From Ketobacter sp. (GTDB lineage: Bacteria; Pseudomonadota; Gammaproteobacteria; Pseudomonadales; Ketobacteraceae): a stretch of 64,000 nucleotides of DNA. The stretch lies in assembly GCF_003671495.1 (NCBI RefSeq), contig NZ_RCHN01000019.1:1-64000 (forward strand). The letters are read 5' to 3'. Shown in pieces: positions 1-12,139 of this stretch. The first letter of the stretch is position 1. Every line of letters begins with the position of its first letter. Below the pieces are notes generated by a model. It ran no database searches. It was not told the origin of the DNA and saw nothing but the letters and a program-made list of their open reading frames with translations. The translations under genes were made by a program, and so were the position numbers.

Positions 1-100
1 TTGGCTCAACCCGCCAGTCGCAAACCTAACATGTTTACACGTGTCCGTTGCTGATTCGCGTCTCTGCAGATAGTGTCCTAGATCGACACGGTGATCTGCA
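1..100. other. Leader region upstream of sucA, no gene seen
   Basis: No coding stretch here matches the succinate dehydrogenase iron-sulfur subunit C-terminus that often precedes sucA. The frame starting at base 1 stops at 52-54. The segment probably holds the promoter and leader of the 2-oxoglutarate dehydrogenase operon, but I could not settle on -35/-10 boxes. Confidence 0.4.
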
Positions 101-2932
101 ATGGAAGATAGTTTGATGTATCGACAGTGGAGCACTTCGCACCTTTCCGGGTCGAATGCTACCTATGTCGAAGAGCTATACGAAGCGTATCTGAAAGACC
201 CTAATTCGGTGCCAGAACAGTGGCGAGATAACTTCGATAAACTCCCCCGCGTAAACGGAACTGAGAATGACGTTCCGCACTCTACCATCCGAGAGCATTT
301 CCTCTATCTCGCGAAGAACAAGAATCGGGTGCAACCGCTCGCAGTCAGCAGCGTTTCTTCTGAGCATGAGAAAAAGCAGGTTAAAGTTCTTCAGCTGATC
401 ACCGGGTATCGCGTTCGCGGTCACCAAAAGGCGAAGCTGGATCCGCTCAATATCATGGAGCGGGAAACGGTTCCCGACCTGGAGCTGACTCACCACGGTT
501 TATCCGCAGCCGATTTCGACACCACCTTCCAAACCGGGAATGTTTTTCTCGGACGTGAAGAAGCGACCCTGCGCGAAATTGTTGATGCCTTGGAAAAGAC
601 CTACTGTTCCAGCATCGGTGTTGAGTACATGCATATTGTCGACACTGCTGAGAAGCGCTGGATTCAGCAGCGGATGGAGAGTGTGCGTTCGCACCCCAAT
701 TACAGTGTCGATGTGAAAACCCATCTGCTGGAGCGCTTGATCGCCGCCGAAGGTCTTGAGCGTATGCTCGCCACAAAATACCCCGGCACCAAACGCTTTG
801 GCCTGGAAGGTGGTGAGAGCCTGATTCCGTGCCTGGATGAAATCGTTCAGCGCGCGGGCAGTTATGGCGCCAAGGAATTGGTTATCGGTATGGCACACCG
901 GGGCCGTTTGAACGTTCTGGTGAACATCCTGGGTAAGAACCCCGCGGAGCTGTTCAACGAGTTCGAAGGCAAGAAGAAAAATGAAGTGGGCTCAGGTGAT
1001 GTGAAGTACCATCAGGGCTTCTCTTCTAACGTGATGACACCCGGTGGCGAGTTGCACTTGGCGTTGGCGTTCAACCCCTCACATCTCGAAATTGTGTCAC
1101 CGGTGGTGGAAGGCTCTGTTCGAGCCCGTCAGGACCGCAGGCGGGACAAGAAAGGGGATAAAGTAGTGCCCGTGCTGATCCACGGTGATGCCGCTTTTGC
1201 CGGGCAGGGCGTGGTGATGGAAACGTTCCAGATGTCCCAGACCCGTGGTTACAAAACCGGTGGCACGGTTCACATCATCGTGAATAACCAGGTAGGTTTT
1301 ACTACCAGTAACCGCCATGACGCCCGATCCACTGAATACTGCACAGACGTTGCGAAGATGGTGCAAGCACCCATTTTCCACGTTAACGGCGACGACCCTG
1401 AAGCCGTGTTGTTTGTTACCCAGATGGCAATCGATTTCCGTCAGCAATTCAAGAAAGACGTGGTCATCGATTTGGTCTGCTATCGGGCGCGCGGTCACAA
1501 TGAGGCTGATGAACCGGCAATCACTCAACCCATGATGTATCAGGTGATTCGCAAGAAGAAAAACCCCCGTGAAATCTACTCCGCCCGTTTGGCGGAAGAA
1601 GGCACTTTCACCGAGGAAAAGATCTCCGCAATGACCGATGACTATCGTTCCGCTCTGGACAATGGTCAGCACGTTGTGAAATCGCTCGTGAAGCAACCCA
1701 ACACAGAGCTGTTCGTAGACTGGACTCCGTACCTGGGGCATGCCTACGAGGCCTATTACGATACCAGTGTCGACGCTAAAACCATCCATGACCTGGCCCA
1801 GAAACTGGACACGGTGCCGGACGGCTTCGTGGTTCAGCGTCAGGTGGAAAAGATCCGTGAGGATCGGCAGAAGATGGCGGCCGGTGCGCTTTCCATTGAC
1901 TGGGGTTTTGCTGAAACCATGGCCTACGCCACTCTGCTGGAGCAGGGCTATCCGGTACGTCTTACGGGCCAGGATGTGGGTCGTGGCACGTTCTCACATC
2001 GGCATGCGGTCATGCACAATCAAAAGGCGCCTGGCATACATGTGCCTTTGAAAACCATACCCCAGGACGGTACCCGGTTCGATCTTTATGACTCCCTCTT
2101 GTCGGAAGAGGCTGTGTTGGCGTTCGAATACGGATACTCGACCACCTCTCCGAAAGGCCTGGTAGTGTGGGAAGCGCAGTTTGGTGATTTCGCCAACGGA
2201 GCGCAGGTGGTGATCGACCAGTTCATTTCCTCGGGTGAGCATAAATGGATGCGGTTGTGCGGGTTGACCATGTTGCTGCCCCATGGCTACGAAGGGCAGG
2301 GTCCAGAGCACTCATCTGCACGACTGGAGCGTTTCCTGCAGCTGTGTGCCGAGCATAATATGCAGGTGTGTGTGCCTTCCACACCGGCCCAGGTTTTCCA
2401 TATGTTGCGCCGCCAGGCGATCCGACCGCTCAGAAAGCCATTGATCGTGATGTCACCCAAGAGTCTTCTGCGGCACAAATTGGCGAAGTCCACCTTGGAT
2501 GAGTTGGCCAATGGGCATTTCAAAGTCGTGCTGGAAGATGCCTGGGAGCATGATCCGAAGCAGATCGACAGGGTAATACTGTGCAGTGGCAAAGTTTACT
2601 ACGATTTGTTTGAGTATCGAGCGCACAACGATATCAAGAATACCCTGGTATTGCGTATGGAGCAGTTGTATCCATTCCCGGAGCAGGAGCTGTATGACCT
2701 GCTGCAACCCTACACCAATATCAAGCACGCTGTCTGGTGCCAGGAGGAGCCCATGAACCAGGGCGCCTGGTATTGCAGTCAGCACCACATGCGACACGTG
2801 TTCCACCGAATCAGCCCATCACTGTTGCTGCAGTATGCTGGACGAGTCGGTTCCGCTGCGCCCGCGGCAGGATACATGTCTTTGCATCTTGAAGAGCAGG
2901 CCAAACTTGTTGAAACCGCTTTCAACATTTAA
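101..2932 (+). CDS. sucA: 2-oxoglutarate dehydrogenase E1 component
   Basis: This is the thiamine-diphosphate-dependent E1 subunit that decarboxylates 2-oxoglutarate and passes the succinyl group to the lipoyl arm of SucB in the TCA cycle. It has 943 residues, the normal family length. The N-terminus ([17 protein letters not shown]) has the E2-binding segment seen in Pseudomonas-type SucA. The E1 core shows HRGRLNVL near residue 266, [10 protein letters not shown] near 361 and NNQVGFTT near 395. The ATG at 101 matches the usual start. A second ATG at 116 has a better Shine-Dalgarno (GGAAG at 103-107), so a start five codons later is possible. It is the first gene of sucA-sucB-lpdA, 65 bp ahead of sucB. 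Confidence 0.97.
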   Translation: MEDSLMYRQWSTSHLSGSNATYVEELYEAYLKDPNSVPEQWRDNFDKLPRVNGTENDVPHSTIREHFLYLAKNKNRVQPLAVSSVSSEHEKKQVKVLQLITGYRVRGHQKAKLDPLNIMERETVPDLELTHHGLSAADFDTTFQTGNVFLGREEATLREIVDALEKTYCSSIGVEYMHIVDTAEKRWIQQRMESVRSHPNYSVDVKTHLLERLIAAEGLERMLATKYPGTKRFGLEGGESLIPCLDEIVQRAGSYGAKELVIGMAHRGRLNVLVNILGKNPAELFNEFEGKKKNEVGSGDVKYHQGFSSNVMTPGGELHLALAFNPSHLEIVSPVVEGSVRARQDRRRDKKGDKVVPVLIHGDAAFAGQGVVMETFQMSQTRGYKTGGTVHIIVNNQVGFTTSNRHDARSTEYCTDVAKMVQAPIFHVNGDDPEAVLFVTQMAIDFRQQFKKDVVIDLVCYRARGHNEADEPAITQPMMYQVIRKKKNPREIYSARLAEEGTFTEEKISAMTDDYRSALDNGQHVVKSLVKQPNTELFVDWTPYLGHAYEAYYDTSVDAKTIHDLAQKLDTVPDGFVVQRQVEKIREDRQKMAAGALSIDWGFAETMAYATLLEQGYPVRLTGQDVGRGTFSHRHAVMHNQKAPGIHVPLKTIPQDGTRFDLYDSLLSEEAVLAFEYGYSTTSPKGLVVWEAQFGDFANGAQVVIDQFISSGEHKWMRLCGLTMLLPHGYEGQGPEHSSARLERFLQLCAEHNMQVCVPSTPAQVFHMLRRQAIRPLRKPLIVMSPKSLLRHKLAKSTLDELANGHFKVVLEDAWEHDPKQIDRVILCSGKVYYDLFEYRAHNDIKNTLVLRMEQLYPFPEQELYDLLQPYTNIKHAVWCQEEPMNQGAWYCSQHHMRHVFHRISPSLLLQYAGRVGSAAPAAGYMSLHLEEQAKLVETAFNI

Positions 2933-2997
2933 ACCAAAACACACGAGTAGCAAATCCAGTATTTGGTTGTGAAAAGATTGGAAATAAAGGAAAACAG

Positions 2998-4236
2998 ATG
3001 ACAACTGAAATTAAAGCCCCACAATTTCCTGAAGCGGTTGCAGACGGCACGGTAGCGACATGGCATAAAAAGCCCGGAGAAGCCATATCCCGGGACGAGC
3101 TGCTGGTCGACATCGAAACAGATAAGGTGGTTCTGGAAGTGGTTGCGCCACACGATGGCGTGGTCGGCAAAATATTGAAGGGTGAGGGTGACACCGTATT
3201 GAGTCAGGAGCTGATTGGTTTCCTGGAAGAGGGGACCGGTGCAGCACCGGCTCCCACGGAAGCGGCTCCGGCCCAAGCGGCTTCTGCACCTGCGGCGGAG
3301 GCTGAAGCCAGTGGGAATGTTGAAGACGGATGGGGTCCTGCAGTCAGAAAACTGATTTCAGAAAATAACCTGGATCCCAGCAAGATCAAGGGCACAGGCA
3401 AAGGCGGTCGTATCACCAAAGAAGATGTGTTGAATCACCTGAAGAGCGGTGCTTCCCAGCCGGCAGCGGAAGCGTCGAAACCTGCAACTGCCCCGGCGGA
3501 CGTGTCAGCCGGTGCTGCAAGCGTGAATTTTGGTGAGCGTGAGGAGCGCCGGGTACCGATGACCCGACTGCGCGCCCGGGTTGCCGAGCGTCTGCTGTCA
3601 GCGCAACACAATGCGGCCATGTTGACCACTTTTAACGAGGTGAACATGAAGCCGGTGATGGAAATGCGCAAGAACTACAAAGACCTGTTTGAGAAAGTGC
3701 ATGGTCACCGCCTGGGCTTTATGTCGTTCTTTACCATCGCTGCCACCGAAGCGTTGAAAAAGTATCCGGCAGTAAACGCATCCATCGACGGTAACGATAT
3801 TGTCTATCACGGGTATTATGATATCGGTGTGGCTGTTTCAACCGATCGAGGCCTGGTTGTGCCGATTCTGCGTGATGTGGACAAGATGGGTTTTGCTGAA
3901 ATCGAAGGCAAGATTGTGGATTACGGTAAGAAAGCGCAGGCCGGCAAGTTGTCACTGGAGGAAATGACCGGTGGTACTTTCACCATTTCCAATGGTGGTG
4001 TTTTTGGTTCACTGTGGTCCACGCCAATTCTGAATCCGCCCCAGACAGCGATCATGGGCATGCACAAGATTCAGGAGCGGCCTATGGCGGTGAACGGCAA
4101 AGTTGAGATTCTGCCCATGATGTATCTGGCGCTTTCTTATGACCATCGCTTGATTGATGGCAAGGAAGCTGTGCAGTTCCTGGTTACCATTAAAGACCTG
4201 CTGGAAGATCCGGCCCGACTGTTGTTGGATCTGTAA
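2998..4236 (+). CDS. sucB: Dihydrolipoyllysine succinyltransferase (E2 of 2-oxoglutarate dehydrogenase)
   Basis: This is the E2 core that accepts succinyl groups on lipoyl-lysine and transfers them to CoA. The lipoyl domain (about 1-76) carries [11 protein letters not shown], which puts the modified lysine at K43. An Ala/Pro-rich linker follows. The peripheral-subunit-binding domain (about 112-150) contains [13 protein letters not shown]. The catalytic acyltransferase domain ends with [12 protein letters not shown], the HxxxDG active site. The length of 412 residues is typical. The start has a good ribosome-binding site (AAGGA, spacing about 7). The gene lies between sucA and lpdA in the standard order. 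Confidence 0.97.
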   Translation: MTTEIKAPQFPEAVADGTVATWHKKPGEAISRDELLVDIETDKVVLEVVAPHDGVVGKILKGEGDTVLSQELIGFLEEGTGAAPAPTEAAPAQAASAPAAEAEASGNVEDGWGPAVRKLISENNLDPSKIKGTGKGGRITKEDVLNHLKSGASQPAAEASKPATAPADVSAGAASVNFGEREERRVPMTRLRARVAERLLSAQHNAAMLTTFNEVNMKPVMEMRKNYKDLFEKVHGHRLGFMSFFTIAATEALKKYPAVNASIDGNDIVYHGYYDIGVAVSTDRGLVVPILRDVDKMGFAEIEGKIVDYGKKAQAGKLSLEEMTGGTFTISNGGVFGSLWSTPILNPPQTAIMGMHKIQERPMAVNGKVEILPMMYLALSYDHRLIDGKEAVQFLVTIKDLLEDPARLLLDL

Positions 4237-4295
4237 GCGGTGCGATGATGGTCCGTTGTGGCGGGCAAATAAACCAATCCAAGCAGAATGATTAA

Positions 4296-5747
<1,452 letters not shown>

Positions 5748-5764
5748 GGCTGGATTGCGGTTTA

Positions 5765-5798
5765 GATCGGGTTAGGGTTACCTAACCCGATCTTTTTT
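5765..5798 (+). terminator. Intrinsic terminator after lpdA
   Basis: A perfect 12-bp inverted repeat (GATCGGGTTAGG, loop GTTA, CCTAACCCGATC) is followed directly by six T residues. It separates sucAB-lpdA from sucCD, so sucCD probably has its own promoter in the following 140 bp. Confidence 0.93.
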
Positions 5799-5821
5799 AC
5801 TGGACTACGACTGTTCAGACA

Positions 5822-5842
5822 GCAGACCGGTTTAAGGTCTGC
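5822..5842 (+). promoter_or_regulatory. Stem-loop in the sucC upstream region
   Basis: GCAGACC and GGTCTGC form a perfect 7-bp stem around a 7-nt loop, roughly 100 nt ahead of the sucC start and downstream of the lpdA terminator. It has no T-run, so it is not a terminator. It could be a leader hairpin or operator; its function is unknown. Confidence 0.35.
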
Positions 5843-5939
5843 GACGCGCGGGTAGCGCAAGATGGTGCGAGGGAAAGAAATCGCGTCAAGTGTGTTTAAC
5901 GTGGATTACTCCACACGAAATTAGATCGATGGTGAGCCA

Positions 5940-7100
5940 ATGAACTTACATGAGTATCAAGCCAAGCAACTGTTCGCTCAGTACGGTCTGCCTGTTTCAA
6001 AGGGGATAGCAGCCAGCACCCCTCACGAAGCAGCAGAAGCCGCTGACGTGATTGGTGGAGATCGCTGGGTTGTTAAAGCACAGGTCCACGCTGGGGGGCG
6101 TGGTAAAGCAGGTGGTGTTAAACTGGTGAGCTCCAAAGAAGAGATCATCGAGTTTGCCAAAGCCAAATTGGGCACAAACCTGGTGACCTACCAAACTGAC
6201 GCCAAAGGTCAGCCGGTCAATAAAATTCTGGTGGAAACCTGTACCGATATCGACAAAGAACTGTACCTCGGTGCAGTGGTTGACCGCGGTACCCGTCGGG
6301 TGGTGTTCATGGCCTCCACCGAAGGTGGCGTGGAAATCGAAAAGGTTGCCGAAGAAACGCCAGAGAAAATCCTGAAAGCCGAGATCGATCCTCTGATCGG
6401 TGCTCAGCCCTATCAGGCTCGAAACCTGGGTTATCAGCTGGGTCTGACCAACGATCAGGTGAAGCAGTTCACCAAGATTTTCATGGGTCTGGCCAAATTG
6501 TTCGAAGAGAAAGACATTTCTCTGATCGAAGTGAATCCACTGGTGATCACCACCGAAGGCAATCTGCACTGTCTGGACGCCAAGCTGGTGGTTGACGGCA
6601 ATGCGGTTCTGCGTCACCCCGATCTGTCTGACATGTACGATCCTTCACAGGAAGATGAGCGTGAGCGCCGTGCAGCAGAATGGGATCTGAACTACGTTGC
6701 CCTGGAAGGTAACATCGGCTGTATGGTGAACGGTGCCGGTCTGGCCATGGCCACTATGGACCTGATCAAGTTGAAGGGCGGCCAGCCTGCCAACTTCCTG
6801 GATGTGGGCGGTGGCGCAACCAAAGAGCGTGTAACCGAAGCGTTCAAAATCATCCTGTCAGATGACAGCGTGCAGGCGGTTCTGGTGAATATCTTTGGCG
6901 GTATCGTGCGCTGTGACCTGATCGCAGAAGGCGTTATCGGAGCGGTTCAGGAAGTGGGTGTGAAAGTGCCTGTTGTGGTTCGCCTGGAAGGTAACAACGC
7001 TGAACTGGGTGCCAAGATCCTGTCTGAAAGTGGTATGAATATTATTGCAGCTACCGGATTCAACGATGCTGCTGAAAAAGTCGTTGCAGCGGTGAAGTGA
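5940..7100 (+). CDS. sucC: Succinyl-CoA synthetase (ADP-forming) beta subunit
   Basis: This is the beta subunit of the TCA-cycle enzyme that converts succinyl-CoA to succinate with substrate-level phosphorylation. It begins with [20 protein letters not shown], the family signature, and carries an N-terminal ATP-grasp fold ([17 protein letters not shown], about residues 45-61). The C-terminal ligase domain contains [15 protein letters not shown] and [11 protein letters not shown]. The length of 386-387 residues is standard. It sits 10 bp ahead of sucD and is certainly cotranscribed with it. Confidence 0.97.
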   Translation: MNLHEYQAKQLFAQYGLPVSKGIAASTPHEAAEAADVIGGDRWVVKAQVHAGGRGKAGGVKLVSSKEEIIEFAKAKLGTNLVTYQTDAKGQPVNKILVETCTDIDKELYLGAVVDRGTRRVVFMASTEGGVEIEKVAEETPEKILKAEIDPLIGAQPYQARNLGYQLGLTNDQVKQFTKIFMGLAKLFEEKDISLIEVNPLVITTEGNLHCLDAKLVVDGNAVLRHPDLSDMYDPSQEDERERRAAEWDLNYVALEGNIGCMVNGAGLAMATMDLIKLKGGQPANFLDVGGGATKERVTEAFKIILSDDSVQAVLVNIFGGIVRCDLIAEGVIGAVQEVGVKVPVVVRLEGNNAELGAKILSESGMNIIAATGFNDAAEKVVAAVK

Positions 7101-7110
7101 GAGGTTAAAC

Positions 7111-7983
7111 ATGAGCGTTTTAATTAACAAAGACACTAAAGTCATCTGCCAGGGATTCACTGGTGCTCAGGGTACCTTGCACAGCACTCAGGCAATTGAG
7201 TACGGTACAAAAATGGTGGGCGGTGTAACTCCGGGCAAAGGTGGTACTGAGCATCTTGGCTTGCCGGTTTTCAACACGGTTGCCGAAGCCAAAGCCGCCA
7301 CTGACTGTGATGCGACAGTCATCTACGTGCCAGCGGCGTTCTGTAAGGATTCCATCCTGGAAGCGGCTGATGCCGGTATCCCGCTGATCGTGTGCATCAC
7401 TGAAGGCATTCCCGTTCTGGATATGCTGTATGTGAAAGAGTACGTATCCCAGAAAGGTCTGCGTCTGATCGGCCCCAACTGTCCTGGTATCATCACGCCC
7501 GGAGAGTGCAAAATAGGTATCATGCCTGGCCACATCCACCAGCCTGGTAAAGTAGGTATCGTTTCACGATCTGGTACGCTGACTTATGAAGCGGTTAACC
7601 AAACTACTGCGTTGGGCTTCGGTCAAAGCACCTGTATCGGTATCGGCGGTGACCCGATTCCCGGTACCACCTTTATCGATGCGTTGGCCCTGCTGCAGGA
7701 AGACCCTCAGACAGAAGCCATCATCATGGTGGGTGAGATCGGTGGTACTGCGGAAGAAGAAGCTGCAGAGTTCATTAAAGAGAACGTGACCAAGCCTGTT
7801 GTTTCCTATATTGCCGGTGTGACTGCACCTCCTGGCAAGCGTATGGGTCACGCAGGTGCCATCATCGCGGGTGGTAAGGGTACTGCGGACGACAAGTTCG
7901 CTGCGCTGCAGGCGGCCGGTGTCAAAACCGTACGCAACCCATCCGAGTTGGGCCTGGCCCTGAAGGAACTGACTGGCTGGTAA
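7111..7983 (+). CDS. sucD: Succinyl-CoA synthetase (ADP-forming) alpha subunit
   Basis: This is the CoA-binding and phospho-histidine subunit that pairs with SucC. It has 290 residues. The N-terminus ([21 protein letters not shown]) is the CoA-binding domain. [17 protein letters not shown] is the family motif. The catalytic histidine lies in [18 protein letters not shown] in the C-terminal domain. It has a strong ribosome-binding site (GAGGT, spacing 6). A stem-loop terminator follows 25 bp after the stop, closing the TCA block. Confidence 0.97.
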   Translation: MSVLINKDTKVICQGFTGAQGTLHSTQAIEYGTKMVGGVTPGKGGTEHLGLPVFNTVAEAKAATDCDATVIYVPAAFCKDSILEAADAGIPLIVCITEGIPVLDMLYVKEYVSQKGLRLIGPNCPGIITPGECKIGIMPGHIHQPGKVGIVSRSGTLTYEAVNQTTALGFGQSTCIGIGGDPIPGTTFIDALALLQEDPQTEAIIMVGEIGGTAEEEAAEFIKENVTKPVVSYIAGVTAPPGKRMGHAGAIIAGGKGTADDKFAALQAAGVKTVRNPSELGLALKELTGW

Positions 7984-8008
7984 CAGCCCGTTTCAATTCC
8001 TTTTAAAG

Positions 8009-8041
8009 AACCGGCGGCAGGCGACTGTGCGCCGGTTTTTT
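8009..8041 (+). terminator. Intrinsic terminator after sucD
   Basis: AACCGGCG (8009-8016) pairs with CGCCGGTT (8030-8037) and is followed by a run of T residues. It lies just past the sucD stop codon. Confidence 0.88.
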
Positions 8042-8109
8042 GTTGCTGTGATTTTTGCGACAATGATCGCTTATTTTGGGAATGTTATTTTTTGACTACG
8101 AGATTGTAA

Positions 8110-8955
8110 ATGGGATACCAGCACAAACCTTTTGAGACCGAGCTGCTCACGGAAAAGCAGCTCTGGAAGTTAACTTCACCCCTGCGCACCTACTTCAGTC
8201 CACGATTCTTCGGGTTGGAGAAGCTGGACCCGAATAAGCCCACCCTGATGGTGGGCAACCATACCATCTTTGGTGTTATCGATGTTCCACTGTTGTTGGC
8301 TCAAATCTATCGCGAGCGCGGTATTCGGGTACGAACCCTGGCCGATCATCAACATTACGATATCCCGTTCTGGCGCGACATGGTTGACCGCAGCGGCGGG
8401 GTGGAAGGCACCCGCGAGAATTGTTCCATGTTGATGGAGCGCGGTGAGCACATTATGGTGTTCCCCGGCGGCGCCCGCGAGGTGAGTAAGCGCAAGGGTG
8501 AGCAGTACCAGTTGACCTGGAAGCGGCGCACTGGATTCTGCAAGATGGCGATTCAGCATGGATACAACATCATTCCCTTTGCTTCAGTGGGGCCGGATGA
8601 TATGTACGACATCCTGGTGGATGCAGAGGATGTAATTCACTCCCCGGTGGGCAAGTTGCTGAAGAAGACGGGTTTGCTGGAGAAGTCCGGTTTGTTGCGG
8701 GGAGGCGACATCATCATGCCTCTTACCCGCGGTATTGGACTGACCCCCTTACCGCGCCCAGAGCGCTTCTACTTTTCTATAGGAGACGAAATTGACGTCG
8801 GCCCGTATCAAGGCAGGGAAGACGACGACAATGCGTTGTTCGAGCTACGGGACGAGGTGGCTTTTGCCATCCAGAACCTGATTGGCGAGATGCTGACGGT
8901 GAGGGAGAATGACATTGATAAGGGATTGGTGCGGCGTCTGCTAACCCGGTTCTGA
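8110..8955 (+). CDS. Lysophospholipid acyltransferase family protein (MGAT-like)
   Basis: This is a 281-residue acyltransferase of the PlsC/LPLAT superfamily. The H(x4)D catalytic box is in GNHTIFGVIDVPLL (about 56-69). A second block, MVFPGGAREVSKRKGEQYQL (about 117-136), resembles the FPGGxRE motif of diacylglycerol/monoacylglycerol acyltransferase-like members and TMEM68-type proteins rather than glycerol-3-phosphate PlsC enzymes. Such proteins acylate glycerolipids or alcohols at the membrane. The exact acceptor cannot be read from sequence. The gene stands alone between the sucD terminator and a convergent diguanylate cyclase gene. The Shine-Dalgarno is weak. Confidence 0.85.
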   Translation: MGYQHKPFETELLTEKQLWKLTSPLRTYFSPRFFGLEKLDPNKPTLMVGNHTIFGVIDVPLLLAQIYRERGIRVRTLADHQHYDIPFWRDMVDRSGGVEGTRENCSMLMERGEHIMVFPGGAREVSKRKGEQYQLTWKRRTGFCKMAIQHGYNIIPFASVGPDDMYDILVDAEDVIHSPVGKLLKKTGLLEKSGLLRGGDIIMPLTRGIGLTPLPRPERFYFSIGDEIDVGPYQGREDDDNALFELRDEVAFAIQNLIGEMLTVRENDIDKGLVRRLLTRF

Positions 8956-8972
8956 TGACCGGGGTATTAATT

Positions 8973-8998
8973 CTGGCGCTCATCCATTGGAGCGCCAG
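8973..8998. terminator. Hairpin between convergent genes
   Basis: CTGGCGCTC and GAGCGCCAG form a perfect 9-bp stem with an 8-nt loop. It spans the 3' ends of the acyltransferase gene (plus strand) and the GGDEF/EAL gene (minus strand), including the latter's stop codon. No good T-tract follows on either strand, so termination is plausible but not proven. Confidence 0.45.
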
Positions 8999-11385
8999 CG
9001 CTCAAAGTTCCCGATGTTTTCGTAGAGGCTGCTCACGCTCATGGGCTTGCCGTAATAGTAGCCCTGGGCGAAATCACACTGGTTTTCTTTCAGGAAGGCC
9101 GCTTGCTCGCTGATTTCCACACCTTCAGCCACCACTTTCAGACCCAGTTTGTGGGCCATCGCGATCACCGCGCTGGTGATTTCCATATCGTCTTTATCTT
9201 TTGGAATGTCCATGACAAATGAACGGTCCACTTTCAGAACGTGGATGGGCAGTCGTTTCAGGTAGTTCAGGGATGAATATCCGGTACCAAAATCATCGAT
9301 GGCGAGAATGATGCCCAGCTCTTTCAGGAGGTTCAGGGTGGCGATGGTGGCTTCGACATTTTCCATCAATAGATTTTCGGTGATTTCAGCCTGCAGCTGC
9401 TGGTTTTGAATGCCGGTGGATATGATCATGTCTTTGATCACGCTCACGAGATTAGGGTCATGAAACTGGCGGGGTGAGAGGTTGACCGCGACGTGGCCAT
9501 CCAACGGTAACAGGCCTTGTTCAGTAAACTGTTTGATGTCGCTACAGGCTTGGCGCAGGACCCACTCCCCGATGGGCAGGATCAGGCCGGAGTCTTCTGC
9601 CACCGGGATAAATTCGGATGGTGGGATGAAGCCTTTTTCCGGATGATCCCAGCGCAGCAGAGCCTCATAACCGATGAGCCTGCCGTTATTCAGGTTGATC
9701 TGCGGTTGGTAATACAACTCAAACTGTTCCTGCTGCAGCGCTATGCGCAGCTCAGCTTCCATGGCCAACTGGCGTGAAAGCTCCACGTTCATTTCATCGG
9801 AGAAAAACTGGTAGTTGTCCCGACCGCGGGATTTGGCGCGGTACATGGCCATGTCCGCGTTCTTCATCAGGGCGTTGGCGTCTTCGGCATCACGCAAGCC
9901 CACACTGATACCGATGCTGGTGGTGATGATGACTTCCAACCCCGTGAGCCGTATGGGTACCTTGAGCACGTCCAGCACCTTGCGGGCGATGGCATCCGCC
10001 TCGTGGGTGTCGTTGACTTCCGGTACCAGGATCGTGAATTCATCACCGCCCATGCGCGCTACAGTGTCACCAGGGCGGGTGCAAAAACGGAGGCGGTGGG
10101 CGATGGCTTTCAATAGCTCGTCACCCTGGTCGTGGCCCATGGTGTCATTGATCTTTTTGAAGTGGTCGATATCGAGGAACAGCAGGGCGATCATGCAGCC
10201 CTCCCGCTCCGCGTTTTTAATGGCCTTTTCCAGTCGGTTGCGGAACAGGTGGCGGTTGGCCAGTTTGGTCAGTGGGTCATACAGAGCCAGCTGTTCGAGC
10301 TGCAGTTGCACTGACTTCAGTTCAGAAATATCAGACAGGCTACCCAGATAGCCCACGATGTGACCGTTACCCTCATACAAGGGCTTGGCGTGGCAGATCA
10401 CATTGACATCCTCGCCGTCATCCCGAAGCATGCGATATTCCATTCTGAACTCTTCGCCTTTTTCCAGGGACTCTCGCCATCGGGATAAAACCTGGAAACG
10501 CTCTTCCGGATGCAAAGTCTTGACCCAGGCTTCCTGGGTCAGGTGGATATCATAGATGTTGGTGATCTCGCGCCAACGGGCGTTGACGTAAGTGTACTGT
10601 CCTTCCTCATCGGTCTGGAATACGCCCACTGGGGAGGATGCGGTCAGCGTACGGAAGCGTTCTTCACTGTCCCTTAAGGCCACGTTGTCGTGCTCGATTT
10701 TGGCCACCATGCCGTTGAATGCATCCACCAGATTACCCAGTTCATCTTCAGTGGTTTTGTCCGCCCTCAGTGAGTAGTTATCGGATTGGCGGATCTTGAT
10801 TGCGGTGTCCTGAAGCTTTTTGATGGGCACGGTAACGAAAGCCTGCAGACGAACCGCCAACAGGAAGGTGATGAACAGGGTGATGGCGACGATGATGATG
10901 CTGGTGGCAATATGCAGGAACATGGTTTCCCGCAGGTCACCCAGGTCTGCCAACAGATAAAGCGTGCCGATGACGGTGTCTTCAAATACCACGGGCTCCC
11001 GGATTTCCTTGTAGGCTTCGCCGTGCTGCCCCGGAATGGTGGGCAGGGCCTCGGTGCAGCGGGCCGGGTTATAGGAGTTGCGGTGGAACGACGCGAACAG
11101 TGTGTCACTGGAGTCGTACAGGCAGGCGAGGGTGATGGCCTTGTGGGCATCCAGTGATGCGAGGTTGTCGGTGGCGCTGACCCGGTCCAGGAATTCCAGC
11201 GCCACGGTGCTGCGATCTGCCAGTATGGTGGCGATGACCTTGTATTCCTGGTCGGCTTTCTGGTGGGCATTCTGATAGTCGTAGAGTGAAAAGAACACAC
11301 CTGAAATGGTCAGTGCCAAAGCGCTGGTGAGCATGGCGATGAGGATGGTTTTGACCCGCAGGGACATAGCGCTCAACAGCTTCAT
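8980..11385 (-). CDS. Membrane GGDEF/EAL cyclic-di-GMP protein with CHASE8-like sensor, HAMP and PAS
   Basis: This 801-residue protein makes and/or breaks cyclic-di-GMP. An N-terminal membrane segment (about 10-34) is followed by a periplasmic region resembling the CHASE8 domain of YfiN. A second membrane segment (about 158-180), a HAMP linker and a PAS domain (about 245-365) come next. The GGDEF domain has intact RMGGDEFTIL and the EAL domain has intact YEALLRW, DDFGTGYSS and KVDRSFV, so both activities look possible. Its start overlaps the stop of the upstream YfiR-like gene by one base (TGATG), implying translational coupling. By analogy with YfiR-YfiN, the partner probably restrains it from the periplasm. 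The added PAS and EAL domains differ from E. coli/Pseudomonas YfiN. Confidence 0.93.
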   Translation of the reverse strand: MKLLSAMSLRVKTILIAMLTSALALTISGVFFSLYDYQNAHQKADQEYKVIATILADRSTVALEFLDRVSATDNLASLDAHKAITLACLYDSSDTLFASFHRNSYNPARCTEALPTIPGQHGEAYKEIREPVVFEDTVIGTLYLLADLGDLRETMFLHIATSIIIVAITLFITFLLAVRLQAFVTVPIKKLQDTAIKIRQSDNYSLRADKTTEDELGNLVDAFNGMVAKIEHDNVALRDSEERFRTLTASSPVGVFQTDEEGQYTYVNARWREITNIYDIHLTQEAWVKTLHPEERFQVLSRWRESLEKGEEFRMEYRMLRDDGEDVNVICHAKPLYEGNGHIVGYLGSLSDISELKSVQLQLEQLALYDPLTKLANRHLFRNRLEKAIKNAEREGCMIALLFLDIDHFKKINDTMGHDQGDELLKAIAHRLRFCTRPGDTVARMGGDEFTILVPEVNDTHEADAIARKVLDVLKVPIRLTGLEVIITTSIGISVGLRDAEDANALMKNADMAMYRAKSRGRDNYQFFSDEMNVELSRQLAMEAELRIALQQEQFELYYQPQINLNNGRLIGYEALLRWDHPEKGFIPPSEFIPVAEDSGLILPIGEWVLRQACSDIKQFTEQGLLPLDGHVAVNLSPRQFHDPNLVSVIKDMIISTGIQNQQLQAEITENLLMENVEATIATLNLLKELGIILAIDDFGTGYSSLNYLKRLPIHVLKVDRSFVMDIPKDKDDMEITSAVIAMAHKLGLKVVAEGVEISEQAAFLKENQCDFAQGYYYGKPMSVSSLYENIGNFERWRSNG

Positions 11386-11939
11386 CAGCCTTGTCCCTCC
11401 GTGCGATAGATTTTACTGGCGATTTCCAGAAGGGGCGCCCGTATGGATACGTTCTTGTGCTGCGTGTTGCCGAGATTGATTTCCAGCCTGACCCGTTGTT
11501 GGTCGTCGATGATGAATCCGATGTCACCCTGGCGTTCGGCGAAGTTTTCGGTTTCTCCCACTACGATAGTGTCTTTCATCGGGCGGGACAAAATCGAACT
11601 GAGATCTTTACCCTGGATGCTTTTGGTAATGAACAGAATGTGGCATCCCTTGTGATCGGTCACGTCTTTTGAGGAACGAGTAGAGATAGGCCGATTCTTC
11701 GACTGCTTTGATTCCAGCACCGTAAGGGGATCTTTTGATGGAAGGGTACCCATTACGCAGATGAGAAACGGATCTTTGGCATTGAGTTCAGTTTCACTGT
11801 TCCAGTTGATGAATTTGGTGAAGTTGTAGAGGAACACCAGCTTCAGTGTGTATTCATCTGGATTCGCTGAGAGGGCCGCTGATGCGGGAAAGAGCAACAG
11901 GCAAAAAAGCAAAGCTTTCGCCAATACCGAATGCCCCAA
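11385..11939 (-). CDS. YfiR family periplasmic protein (DUF4154)
   Basis: The protein has about 184 residues from a TTG at 11939, preceded by AAAGGAAA. This start places a signal peptide (hydrophobic ALLFCLLLFPASAALSA) at the N-terminus. A TTG at 12044 in the same frame would add 35 charged residues ahead of the signal and is less likely. The mature part starts with YTLKLVFLYNFTKFINW, the hallmark of YfiR/HmsC-like proteins. It continues with FLICVMG, CHILFI and a C-terminal RLEINLGNTQ block. YfiR binds the periplasmic domain of YfiN and inhibits its cyclase. The next gene encodes a YfiN-like sensor cyclase, which supports the same role here. Confidence 0.85.
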   Translation of the reverse strand: MGHSVLAKALLFCLLLFPASAALSANPDEYTLKLVFLYNFTKFINWNSETELNAKDPFLICVMGTLPSKDPLTVLESKQSKNRPISTRSSKDVTDHKGCHILFITKSIQGKDLSSILSRPMKDTIVVGETENFAERQGDIGFIIDDQQRVRLEINLGNTQHKNVSIRAPLLEIASKIYRTEGQG

Positions 11940-12139
11940 CGCGTTTCCTTTATCCAAATCATTACTTCCAATTTTGGGCCAGCGCCGCCGTGCCCTGGTC
12001 CCGGCCCACACGACACGCGAATTTTGATCAGTTGCTTCGAACAAGTGTAATTGTTAACTAATATTTTGCAAACTTTACAAAGAGTTACATAGGGCGCTGA
12101 ATGGTTGATGCGGTTGGCAAAAACCGGATTATCCGGACG

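Noticed and set aside
1..54. End of sdhB upstream of sucA
   Set aside because: The short frame ending at 54 has no resemblance to the SdhB C-terminus.
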